Below are positions 34,242 through 43,954 of a stretch of 64,000 nt of DNA, one piece after another. How positions within the stretch are numbered: the first letter of the stretch is position 1; each line of letters opens with the position of its first letter. A program made the translations under genes and the position numbers. The notes under the pieces are model-generated. The model had not been told where the DNA came from, did no database searches, and saw only the letters and a list, made by a program, of their open reading frames with translations. Origin of the DNA: Phyto melanocephala (Eukaryota; Arthropoda; Insecta; Diptera; Rhinophoridae); assembly GCA_941918925.1 (NCBI GenBank), contig OW799233.1:79735797-79799796 (forward strand), given 5' to 3'.

Positions 34242-34834
34242 TTATAATAACAACAATAAAAATTTAATTGCATTTTTTGCAAAACAAAAACTAAATTAAC
34301 TCCATATGTGACTTTTCGAAACTTAAGCAACTATCCGTATTTTGTATGATACTCTTCGTTAAACTAAGTCTTATGTTTCAAAAGCACATGTTAATTAGAC
34401 CGTGGCTAAACGGAAAACAGTTTTATTTAGCGACGAGTTTAAGTTTAACTTGTTAAATTCAGATGGAGTATGCAACGTTCGACGACCAAAAGGGTAAGCG
34501 ATTAAATCCCCATTTTTGTAAAAGCACAATAAAGCATGGGGTGGAAATGTTATTATCTGGGACCTGCATTTCGGTGTTTGGAGTTGGCCCTTTTGTTAAA
34601 ATACAAACAAAAACGGATTGTCTTGTTTACAGGGATATTTTAAAACACCACATGCTTCAATATGCTGAATGGGAAATGCCACTTTGATGGATCGAATCTA
34701 TGCCAAAACAATGTGCAGCAGTCATCCAAAACAAAGGGTATCATACAAAATACTGAAAGTTGCTTTCGAACAGTCACATATGGAGTAATTTAGTTTTTTT
34801 ATTATTAATTAAATTTTTATTGTTGTTATTATAA
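34242..34834 (+). mobile_element. Tc1-type deletion derivative abutting the mariner
   Basis: 593 bp. The ends TTATAATAACAACAATAAAA are inverted at the right, and the repeats extend about 120 bp (through CTCCATATGTGAC and TTTTGTATGATAC). The left TA (34240-34241) is also the right TA of the mariner; the right TA is 34835-34836. It contains the middle of a Tc1 transposase. Confidence 0.85.
34402..34754 (+). pseudogene. Tc1-like transposase fragment
   Basis: The frame shows the region S/T-D-E-F-K-F-N-L, R-P-K-G-K-R, T-I-K-H-G, then G-V-G-P and A-E-W-E-M-P-L before a stop near 34685. This covers the first catalytic aspartate and the middle of the DD34E domain. The second aspartate and the glutamate regions are deleted, and both N- and C-terminal parts are missing. 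Confidence 0.7.
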
Positions 34835-34899
34835 TACATAGTAAAAAAAAAAAATAATATGCTATTTTGCAAATATCAATTCAAAAAGAATTTATAAGC

Positions 34900-35240
34900 A
34901 ATACTGTAAATTTCCCGAGTAAAATAAATATTTTTTCTCGAAAATTGCCAAAATCTATGAGCAGTGTATTTTTCGGTATATTCAAAATTAAAAACGTAAT
35001 AGAACTGACAAAATTAGATGTATGATTCTGAAATATCGCAAAAGTTGCCTTTTGATCAAAGCCTTTGTTCTTACGTAAAATAAATGTGAAATGGGCGTAT
35101 TTTCACGCCCACCTCTCATATAAAGCTTTATCTAAAATTCATTTAATTTCTCTATGAACAAAGATTTTTAAAGAATAAAGGATTATATTGAAATATCTAT
35201 CATTTTTATGCAAACAGCAGTTAGATTTTACAAAAGATTT
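34900..35240 (-). repeat. Family B repeat, reversed, partial
   Basis: In complement it carries the GGGCGTGAAAATACGCCC-like start (about 35090-35115), the TTACGTAAGAACAAAGGC block, AGAATCATACATCTAA and the ATACCGAAAAATACACTGC block seen in the copy at 16683-17276. The distal TTTATGGGGTC part is absent. Confidence 0.6.
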
Positions 35241-35766
35241 GTTAAACAAATTTTTATTAAACGTTCAGATTGAAAAGAAAACTAATTGCTGTACTATACG
35301 AATATTTATGTAATAAGATAATATCAAATGAATATTCTCATATTTAAATTGTATGCGTCTAAGTCTAAATGAATAGCAAAACGATTATTTGTAGCTTTTT
35401 TCCTCCAAATTATCCTACAAGTGTACCGGAGTATTAAAATGTTGCAAGTTTTGTTCTAAAAAATTAGATACGGACAAGGCGATCGGATTTTGCAGCTCCT
35501 ATGGAACTTGCAACGTTTGTTGTATATCTTAAATAGAAAGTATCAGTTACCGAAAAAAATGTTTTTCTAAGTTCGATTTCCTAAATAATTTTTGGTAGGA
35601 GTTGCACCATATAATTGACAGTTATGCGCATTACATGATGGTTAAAACTGTGTGAAGAGTATATAAGAGATATAGGGCTCTTACTGGTTTATATATGAAT
35701 GATAAAATTAGAAATCCCACAACCATAAAAAACCAAAATTCAATTGGTATCTAAGGTTATGGCGAC
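35241..35766. other. No recognisable feature
   Basis: AT-rich sequence. No frame or repeat is supported. Confidence 0.35.
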
Positions 35767-35808
35767 AGTCATCTACAAGGCCTATTCATGAATAGGCCTT
35801 GGTCACCT
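35767..35808. mobile_element. Bare-palindrome insertion, 26 bp with 8-bp TSD
   Basis: 35775-35800 is a perfect 26-bp palindrome whose half reads CAAGGCCTATTCA. It is flanked by GTCATCTA (35767-35774) and GTCACCTA (35801-35808), an 8-bp direct repeat with one mismatch. The CAAGG start matches the TIRs of the hAT-like MITEs at 35993-36240 and 49604-49814. I read it as an element reduced to its two terminal tips. Confidence 0.65.
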
Positions 35809-35877
35809 ATAATCAAATATGTTCATACATACATACATTGTTGCCCATAAGTTTTGTTCAAAAAGCTGTTTTGTATC

Positions 35878-35911
35878 GTTGTTATCAAGGCGAATTCGCC
35901 TTAGTTGTTAT
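35878..35911. mobile_element. Bare-palindrome insertion, 18 bp with 8-bp TSD
   Basis: 35886-35903 reads CAAGGCGAATTCGCCTTA, a palindrome except for the last base. Exact 8-bp repeats GTTGTTAT flank it (35878-35885 and 35904-35911). Its half, CAAGGCGAATT, equals the first 11 bases of the MITE at 35993-36240, only about 90 bp away. The whole interior is missing. Confidence 0.7.
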
Positions 35912-35992
35912 GAATTTGTCGTATAATTTTTGTTCCCTTAATTGAACAGCTGTTAAAAAAAAAAAAAGCTATCAATACACATTGAATCAAGG

Positions 35993-36240
35993 CGAATTCA
36001 TTATCAGGTGGTGTTGACAACGCAGCTGATCTACTTTTTTATTTGCATAAATGATGATTGAATTGTCAAATATTATTTATGTTTACATAGATTACTCTTT
36101 CCCGCGCAAAAAACACAAACAAAAACCATGTAGTTTTTGACACATCGACAGTCGGAAGCAACAATAAAAACCCATGTTGTTTTTTTAATGTTGTATTTGT
36201 TGTAGAATTACCACCACCTGATAATTAAATTCGCCTTGTA
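35993..36240. mobile_element. hAT-like MITE (CAAGGCGAATT ends)
   Basis: 248 bp. The ends CAAGGCGAATTCATTATCAG and the complement CAAGGCGAATTTAATTATCAG continue into GGTGGTG. The flanks CATTGAAT and TATTGAAT form an 8-bp TSD with one mismatch. No coding. Confidence 0.8.
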
Positions 36241-36271
36241 TTGAATGTTAAAAAAGAACTTTATAGCTCAA

Positions 36272-37290
36272 ATCAAGCTATAAACACAATCAAAGGCTAC
36301 CGACCATCGACTATCGACTACAAAAGTAGCTGGCTACAAAAATAGCCAAGTCGCCAGCTACTTAATTCTTTTAACGACTACCGACCACCAACTACTTTTT
36401 TTTTTTTTTTTGACTTTGAAATTGATTGGCAGAGGTACGTAACCAAATAGCCAGGGTATTCCACGTTGGTTCCGGTTCCGTAAATCGACCTATACCTCTG
36501 TATAGGAAGTCGGAGACACTTGAACAATAATTAAATCTTGAGTTTTATGGTTCTCCTCCAGTTAAAAAACACGTTAGTTCAGTCACCGCAAGTCGACCTA
36601 TACCATTGTATAGGAAGTCGGAGACATCTGAACAAATAATTATACTGAGTTTTATGGAAATACTCCAGTTAGCGTTGAGTTTAATTGGTACTCCTCCAGT
36701 TCCGAAAATGAGTTTGGTTGGTACTCCTCCAGTTGTAAATTTTGAGTTTAGTTGGTACTCCTCCAGTTAATCCAATAAAAATAAATGCACGTGGTTAATT
36801 GTAGAATAGTCTGGAAACTGTATCCAAAGCACAGTTAAGCGACGCCACACAATTAACCACGCGAGAGTGAGACGTAAAACTCTCGAAGACGGATGAAAAG
36901 GACGGCTTGATTGCCCTTAAGAGATAATGGCAATGACGCGCGAGCTCTTGACCCGACCAGAGCTGTAATACGACTGGACCACGAACTACAAAAAATAAAC
37001 AGATGATTATTATTTTTCAATGGTGCCACTATAATAGTTTTTCGCGTTTTTAATAGCGATATTTAATGTATTGAGTTTTTAAAACCACCATTTCATGCAT
37101 TTATTGTATTGGCAGCACTAATCTGTTTTTTGTAGCCAAGAAAAATAGAAATTAGCCTAAGTTGGCTACGGGCTACAAAAGTAGCCGTGTAGTCGTGCAG
37201 CGGCTAAAAGAATTATTCTCATAAGCACGCATGTATTCTATTTTTGACATCTTGTAGTCGATGGTCGGTGGACTTAATTGTGTTTATAGC
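36272..37290. mobile_element. MITE with GCTATAAACACAAT ends, carrying a retroposon
   Basis: The ends GCTATAAACACAATCAAAG and the complement GCTATAAACACAATTAAG are followed by matching inner blocks (CCGACCATCGACTA, GTAGC...GGCTAC, TAGCCACG). The interior is split by the SINE-like retroposon. The right end touches the next MITE, so the TSD cannot be read with confidence. Confidence 0.7.
36396..36976 (-). mobile_element. SINE-like poly(A) retroposon with hairpin modules, copy 2
   Basis: Reverse copy of 22301-22925. It is flanked by GACCACCAACTAC (36383-36395) and GACCACGAACTAC (36977-36989), a 13-bp TSD with one mismatch. The poly(T) at 36396-36411 is the poly(A) tail in complement. In complement it starts CAGTCGTATTACAGCTCTGG, as in copy 1, and holds two of the CGACTTCCTATAC hairpins and about five GGAGGAGTACC-type modules, against three hairpins in copy 1. 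The number of modules thus differs between copies. Confidence 0.83.
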
Positions 37291-37533
37291 ATCATGGTAC
37301 AATTATCAGGTAGCCTCACTAAAACAGCTGATTATTTTTTTCTCTACCTTAAGGTTTAACTAAGATGTCAAATTTTTTTTATGTATGTGTATATATTGTG
37401 TACGTATATATTCTACCGCCAAAAAAACACGCACACACATTTGCTTTTTGACATTTAAGTCATCGTTTTCCAACAACAAAATACATGTAGAATTTTGTAG
37501 TTGCAGAACTGAGGCTACCTGATGATTGTACCA
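37291..37533. mobile_element. MITE with GGTACAAT ends, uninterrupted copy
   Basis: 243 bp with inverted ends GGTACAATTATCAGGTAGCC and GGTACAATCATCAGGTAGCC. It aligns throughout with 22272-23143 apart from the retroposon there, and it preserves the empty target (AGCCTCACTAAAACAGCTG). Confidence 0.8.
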
Positions 37534-37611
37534 TGGCTCACATCTTAGCGGAATGCGTGGAAGATCTTAAAAAAGGAAAAAAACTTGTTTACATTTGCAA
37601 CATCTTTCATA

Positions 37612-38337
37612 CAGGGTGGACCAAAAGTCACGCCTGCGTGTAAAAATTGAATAACTTTTTTGTTTATTAATATTTTTTATTTTTTTTTTCAGATTTTATT
37701 CATCGATTCGTGTTACACCACCATGCAAAATTTAACGACTGAGCAACGAACGAAAGTGGTAGAATTTTACTTTTCCAATGGGCGCTCAATTTTTGTTGGT
37801 AATACAGTAACGGTGAATGGGGACAGATATCGCGCTATGCTTAATAATTTTGTACGCCCTGAGGCAGCCAACAAGTGGTTTCAGCACGATGGAGCAACAG
37901 CACACACGGCCCGTGCCACAATGACGCTTTAAAATGAAATTTTTGACTACCGAATTTTCTCGAAAAATTCAGAATTTAATTGGCCAGCACGTTCACCGGA
38001 TTTATCTGCCCCTGATTATTTTCTATGGGGTTATCTCAAAGAACGAGTGTATGTAAACAAGCCTCAAGCTATAGAGCAGCTAAAGAACAACATTGAAGCT
38101 GAGATCAGGGCAATAGAGCCTGAAACCTTGCGTGCAGTTATGCAAAACGCCTGTTTAAGAGCCCAATTGTGCATCGATGAAAATGGTGGTCATCTCTCTG
38201 ACATTATTTTTCATAATTAAAATTTAGGTCATACAAAGATAATATTATAATAAAAAAAAAAAAATTTAATAAAAAATAATAATAAACAAAAAAGTTATTA
38301 AATTTTTACACGCAGGCGCGACTTTTGGTCCACCCTG
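37612..38337 (+). mobile_element. DD41D mariner (family M-d), internally deleted
   Basis: 726 bp flanked by TA (37610-37611 and 38338-38339). The ends are CAGGGTGGACCAAAAGTCAC and the complement of CAGGGTGGACCAAAAGTCGC. The TIRs differ from those of the other mariners here, so this is a separate family. Confidence 0.9.
37723..38220 (+). pseudogene. DD41D mariner transposase, HTH fused to catalytic end
   Basis: It opens M-Q-N-L-T-T-E-Q-R and, after about 24 residues of DNA-binding domain, jumps to V-N-G-D-R-Y-R-A-M-L in the catalytic domain. Q-H-D-G-A-T-A-H-T-A follows, then an in-frame TAA at 37930-37932, then S-P-D-L-S-A-P-D-Y-F-L-W-G. There are 41 positions between the two aspartates if the stop is counted as a residue. 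It ends G-G-H-L-S-D-I-I-F-H-N at 38220. The first catalytic aspartate is in the deleted part. Confidence 0.85.
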
Positions 38338-38349
38338 TATATGTACATA

Positions 38350-40012
38350 CAGTGGCTCTCATTAATATTCGGTATTTTGTTTCAGTTACTTAATCCTTCA
38401 TTTTAAAATAAAATTTGTCATATTTAAAAAAAAATTTTTATAAAATAATAAGCATATTCATAGCTATTTTCTGAGTTACAAATTTTTTTCATATATTAAA
38501 CAATTTGAATTTTAAAAATTAAAATGCTGAAATGTTGCACAAATATATATGCCCCATTAATATTCGGTATTTTCATCTTGCAAAAAAATGCAACCAAGTA
38601 ACTTTGCAACTGTGCAAGCATTTTTGTTATAACGGTAAAAATCAACTTAATGAAAGTAAAATTAACGCGTGGTTTAAACATTTTTGGCTTTGCAAAGATT
38701 TTTTGTTTGATTTCCTATGTATTAGAAACAATGGGTCGTAAAGGTAAAAATACTTCATTGGAGAAAAGAGAATTGGTTATTTTTCATTACAATAATGGAA
38801 AAACATAAAAATATTGCAGAATTGTTAAATATGAAGCCAAATACTAGGTGATATTGTTTGAAGATACAAAAACGAGAGGCGTATTTAGTTTAAAAAACAA
38901 ACCGGTCAGCCAAAAAAATTAACCGAAGTGGAAGAGCGCTATATTGTTGGAAAAATTAAGAATAATCCACGCTTAAGTGCCTCTAAAATAGTAAGTTAAG
39001 GAGGAATTAAATAAGACTGTGTCTGCAGAAACAGTGCGTCGATCCATTAAAAGGCAAGGGTACAATGGCCGAGTTGCTCGTAAGAAGCCGTTCCTAAATT
39101 TCAAAAATAGGAAATACCGTCTTAAGTTTGCAAAGGAACATATAAAAAAGGATGCTAGTTGGTGGGAAGACGTTATTTTCCTTGATGAAAGCAAATTCAA
39201 AATATTTGGTAGCGATGGAAGAACAATGGTCTGGCGGAAACCCAATGAAGAATTAAAATCAAAAAACATTACTCCCACAGTAAAATATGGAGGTGGACAT
39301 GTGATGGTTTGGGGCTGTATATCAGCAAAGGGAGTCGGGAAGCTAGTTTTTATTGACGGGACAATGAACAAGGATATGTACTTAAACATCTTGAGGGAAA
39401 ATTTTAAGCAGTCCGCCGAAAAAATGGGAATTTCTTCAACCTTCAAATTATATCAAAATAACGATCCCAAACATAAAGCCCATATTGTCCGCGAATGGTT
39501 GCTTTACAATTGTCCAAAAGTTATTGATACACCCGCACAATCCCCTGATATTAACCCCATAGAAAATTTATGGGATCATTTAGATCGCCAAGTACGTAAA
39601 AGTCCTATTTCATCCAGAAATGAGCTTAGAAAAATACTGCAGGAAGAATAGGATAAGATCAGTGTAAACTACTTAAAGAAAATTATTTATAATGTGCCTA
39701 ACCGTCTATCAGAGGTTATAAAAAATAACGGCTTCCCAACAAGATATTAGTTTTGACATAATTTTAAAGTTTATTTTAGTTTCACGAAAAAAACTGAATA
39801 TTAATGAGGCCTAAATTCTGTTAAGTTTTTCCTTTTTGTACTTTTAATTTCCTTTTTTAATGTTTAATACTCGTAAGAATAAATTAATTTAATTTCGAGA
39901 AATATATTTTCTATGCCACAGCATAAAATTTCTGAGTTTCATTCATCTTCTTGCTAAAATTTTCGTTTAAATAACTGGAAATAAAAATACCGAATATTAA
40001 TGGGAGTCACTG
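38350..40012 (+). mobile_element. Tc1-type element, nearly full length
   Basis: 1663 bp flanked by TA (38348-38349 and 40013-40014). The ends begin CAGTGGCTCTCATTAATATTCG and CAGTGACTCCCATTAATATTCG (complement). An inner repeat of ATTAATATTCGGTATTTT at 38558 and its partner near 39797 give the IR/DR layout. One damaged transposase gene. Confidence 0.92.
38731..39750 (+). pseudogene. Tc1-like transposase with catalytic substitution
   Basis: ATG at 38731 opens M-G-R-K-G-K-N-T-S-L-E-K-R. A frameshift near 38806 and several stops break the DNA-binding half. From about 39019 the catalytic half is open: D-E-S-K-F-K-I-F-G-S-D-G (first aspartate), G-G-G-H-V-M-V-W-G, then Q-N-N-D-P-K-H, where the family has Q-D-N-D, so the second catalytic aspartate is asparagine. 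N-P-I-E is intact. A TAG at 39649-39651 replaces the usual tryptophan codon, and the rest of the C-terminus reads on in frame to 39750. Confidence 0.88.
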
Positions 40013-40014
40013 TA

Positions 40015-40512
40015 TATACTATTTCACATGTTTGCGCACATAAAAATTAAAAAAAGATGAAATTTAAAAATTCTGAATGAATGGTATTAATTATTGCCCT
40101 TCAAAAACAATTATTATTACAACATGTAGTTTTTGTTAGAGGATGAAAATAACTAAGATATCTTATTTTATACGACATATTAGCATACATATAACCCGCT
40201 ACCTTGATAGCGCAGTTTTTACTATTTATTAATTATTAAATATTTTTAATTTAATTTATGAAAACTTGTATCTTTTATTCAATTTACTTCAAAAATAAAA
40301 GGTAGAGTAAGGATATATCGGGCATATATTTTCTATCTTAAACCAAGATCAATGCTATAGAATTTCAAAAATTAATACATATTCATAAATTTAGAATTTG
40401 CAAAAATTACCATAAAAATAATAACAGTAACAGTAAAAAAAGTAAAACTTTAAATTGGTTTATTATTACCTACATTTAGAATTCTATGTATACAAAATAT
40501 AAAAACAAATGA
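40015..40512. other. No recognisable feature
   Basis: AT-rich spacer between the Tc1 element and the satellite. Confidence 0.35.
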
Positions 40513-41330
40513 GAAAAAGTAATTTTTTGCTCGTCCATAGTATAAGGAGTTAGACCTCGGATCAAGAACCACTAATTTTAAGAATCTATGTTCACAAATG
40601 TAAAAAAACAAAGGATTAAATAAAAATTCTAAAAGGCATCTTTTGTGCCACCTATAACATTTTTAGTCTCACCTGGAATCAATAGTCCTTGATTGTACAA
40701 TTCTACCTTCATAAAAGTAAAAAATGCAAAAAGTACCAAAAAATTTAAAAAAATACCTTCTTGGTCGCCCATAACATTTTCAGTCTCACCTCGTATCAAT
40801 AGTCACTAATTTCGGAATTTTAGCTTCGCAAACGTTAAATATACAGAAAGTACCATAAAAACTCAAAAAGTACCTTTTTGGTCGTCCATAACATTTTTTG
40901 TCTCACCTGGAATCAATAGTCCTTGATTGTACAATCCTACCTTCATAAATGGAGAAAATGCAATAATTACCATAAAAATTAAACAAAGTACCTTCTTGGT
41001 CGATCATAACATTTTCAGTCTCACCTTGTATCAATAGTCACTAATTTTAAAATTCTAGCTTCGCAAACGTTGAAAATACAAAAAGTACCATATAAATTCA
41101 AAAAAGTATCTTTTTGGTTACTGTGAAACTGTGAAATGAAAAAATGTTTGTATAGCAAAGGGTATGGTGACACCATATGATATGACACACAAAAACTTTT
41201 CATTTCATAGTTTCATAGAACGAGAATTGATACCCTGGAATCAATAATCCTTTATTTTACAATACTACCTTTATAAGCGTAGAAAATACAAAAAGTACCA
41301 TAGAAATGCGAAAAAATAAATTTTTGGTCC
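40513..41330. repeat. Dimeric satellite, about six monomers of ~118 bp
   Basis: Monomers start near 40640, 40758, 40876, 40995 and 41111, each around GGTCGNCCATAACATTTT, with a weaker one from about 40513. Two types alternate: type A has CCTGGAATCAATAGTCCTTG and type B has CCTCGTATCAATAGTCACTA. The order is B-A-B-A-B-A, so the higher-order unit is about 235 bp. The last monomer carries a foldback insertion. Confidence 0.85.
41122..41218. mobile_element. 97-bp foldback element inside the satellite
   Basis: The arms CTGTGAAACTGTGAAATGAAA and its complement (CTATGAAACTATGAAATGAAA) pair over about 28 bp around a short loop that itself contains TATGGTGACACCATA. The satellite monomer resumes on both sides. 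No clear TSD. Confidence 0.75.
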
Positions 41331-41784
41331 AAGTTCCAAATTCCAAGTTTAAAAATCTATGTAACAAAATATTTTAATAGACATAATTTTAAATCAGTAT
41401 ATCTACTCTTTTTTGCATAAAAGCAGATATGTTCTAATTAGTACCAAACTCTTTTCCCGATTTTTCCCCTTTCTATCCTGTTATGAATGTGTTTCAATTT
41501 TTATTTAATAACATAATTTTTCATGTCTGGTGATATCCCAATTAAAAATTTTGTCAAAATTGGCCGTCTAATTAGGAATTACATATATTTTCCGGATTTT
41601 TCCCCTTTTTGGTACCTTTTTTGTCCCCAAAAAAGTTTCAAAAAATTTCACCTAAATAATTGTCCATATTCTATTAGGCAATAATAATCATCAAAATTTG
41701 TCCCATTGAATAATATTAGAAGTTTCTTTAAAAAAAAAGTACCAAAAGAAGTGACAATTTTTACCCCTTATACATGTGAATTTA

Positions 41785-42460
41785 AAACAAGTAACAGTGC
41801 TATATTCGGCCGTGCTGAATCTTATATACCCTTCACAACGTGTAGTCATGCAATAACAATTGTTTGTATCACCATTCATCTCATTGATATGAAATACGTA
41901 CATACATGTAAAAAACATACATATAAAAAACCATTTTAAAATTATAAATTGAGTTTACGTATGTGTTTCTAAAAAAAATTAAAAAAAAAAACAATAAAAA
42001 TGACAAAAAAAAAATTAAAACTAAATATATAAAAAAAAAAATATGAATAATATATTAAATAAAAACAAAATTTTTTTGGCTCAGCTGGGATTCGATGCCA
42101 CGTTTACTCTAACCAGTATATATGCATGTTGTTGTTGTAATTGTGAAAAAAAACGAGGTGGTCGTGGTTTTTTGCTCATATCTCAGAAAGTAATCGGGCG
42201 ATTGTGCTGAATTTCAATAGCGATTCATTCCCGGTAATTTCCAAGAGATTGATACAATATACAGATCTGAGGAACATATAGTTGCTTCTAAAAGTTGATT
42301 TCAACCAACACACAGACAGACGGTAAGGGCTTAATCGACTCCTCTATTCATAAGCTTTCAGAAAATATATACTTTATGGGGTCGGAAATGAAAATTGTAG
42401 AAATTACAAACGGAATGACAAAGCTATATATACCCTTGTGCACCACAGGTGAAGGGTATA
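41785..42460 (+). repeat. Interspersed repeat family A, copy 3
   Basis: A full set of landmarks: ACAAGTAACAGTGCTATATTCGG, TATACCCTTCACAACGTGTAG, an AT-rich middle, TTTGGCTCAGCTGGGATTCG near 42077, CGAGGTGGTCGTGG, TATATACTTTATGGGGTCGG near 42365 and a final CACCACAGGTGAAGGGTATA. Confidence 0.8.
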
Positions 42461-43003
42461 ATAATAAAATATAAATAATATCTATCTATATATATAAAAG
42501 TGAAACTCTGTGTGTGTGTGTGTGTTAGCTATAGACTCCGAAACTGTAAAACCGATCGGTCTCAAACTTTGGTAAGTTGCTGTACACATACCAGGGAGTG
42601 TTTATGGGTGGAAAAAAGTGGGCGGGGCCACGCCCATAAAAATTAGTTATCAGTTTTAGCTACTTGCACTTGACCGATTTTTCTGAAACTTTGCACACAT
42701 ATCGAGCTGTCATGACTAAATAATTTCGTGATAAGAAAAGTGGGCGGGGCCACGCCCCTAAAAAAGTTTTAATTTTTAGGTACTTGCACTGGACCGATTT
42801 TTATGAAACTTTGCACACATATCGAGCTGTCATGACTAAATAATTTCGTGATTAGAAGAGTGGGCAGTGACCATAGCTGCCAGATTTGACGATTTATCGT
42901 CATTTTGACGATTTTAAGTGCTAAAAATTACATGTTGACGATTTGACGATTTATGTTATGTTTCTGACGATTTTCAAGAATTCAAGCTTGCAACATTTTT
43001 CAT

Positions 43004-43070
43004 TTGGTTATCGTGGTAGTTCGCTGCACGCCAACAGTCAAGTAGAGTCTGTATGACTCCGTTTTGACAG
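43004..43070 (-). mobile_element. 67-bp retroposed sequence, copy 2 (13-bp TSD)
   Basis: Identical in complement to 25981-26047 over 67 bp. It is bracketed by AACATTTTTCATT on both sides (about 42991-43003 and 43072-43084), a 13-bp TSD that includes no tail. It lies inside the hAT element at 42872-44302. Confidence 0.75.
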
Positions 43071-43619
43071 AAACATTTTTCATTACTTTTATATCAACCT
43101 TAAACTAAATAAAAAAAATTTGTAACGGTTTTTTATGTTATTGATAATAGAACAGAGTGATAGAGATAAATCTATCATTATTTAATGTGTTTGTGTGGAT
43201 AACTTTTCCACTTTAATATTATTAATATAGTATATCGATGCCTTACTTCCTCAACTTCGTAACTTAAAAAATACGGTTTTGTCTTTTTCATATCAAACGA
43301 TTGTTTCATGCTTTAAATAAAAAACATTAGTATATTATTACTACTAATATACATAAATACAATCAATTCCTTAATAATTTCAATTAAACTTTTAACCAAA
43401 CACCGAAGTATAAAAAAATTAACCGTTTTTATTTTCTCTCCTGAAAAATTTTATTTTTTAAGATACGAGGTTGAGGAAGTAAGGCATGCCACATTTTATC
43501 AACTGATACCTACAACACGAACAAATATAAATTTGGAAACGCGTTTAAAACAATTATAATTTTTAAGTAAATTTATTTAAAAATAAGTGACAAGTTAATA
43601 TGTTTAAATAATTTAAAAA

Positions 43620-43954
43620 AATGGTAAGTTCTTTTTAAGCATACATTAAAACCTTAAAAAGCAAACATTATATTTTCAATAGAAAACCAAGATGATGAAA
43701 ATTGTAGCAGCTTTTCCTCTGTAAGTAGAAATTTCAACCATTTTTTATACAAAACTTTGTAGTAGCTCAAATGAAATTTTAATGGTGTTTTTCACAGGTA
43801 ACCAACAAGAAGAAGAAAATTAAGGAAGACTGGTTTGCAGATCCAGAAATAAATTTATGGGCTGAAAAGCGAAACGATGTAGTTTATTTTGGCGTTGTGC
43901 TCGTGCTACGCTTGTCTAAAGCCACCTTAATCGGTGGAAACTTTAGCAAGGAAT
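43620..43954 (+). pseudogene. hAT transposase N-terminal remnant
   Basis: An ATG directly followed by a GTAAGT donor (43621) and a later AG before GTAACCAAC (about 43798) suggest a spliced start. The exon reads V-T-N-K-K-K-K-I-K-E-D-W-F-A-D-P-E, then N-L-W-A-E-K-R, resembling the start of BED-type hAT transposases. A frame change follows and the rest is missing. Confidence 0.45.
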
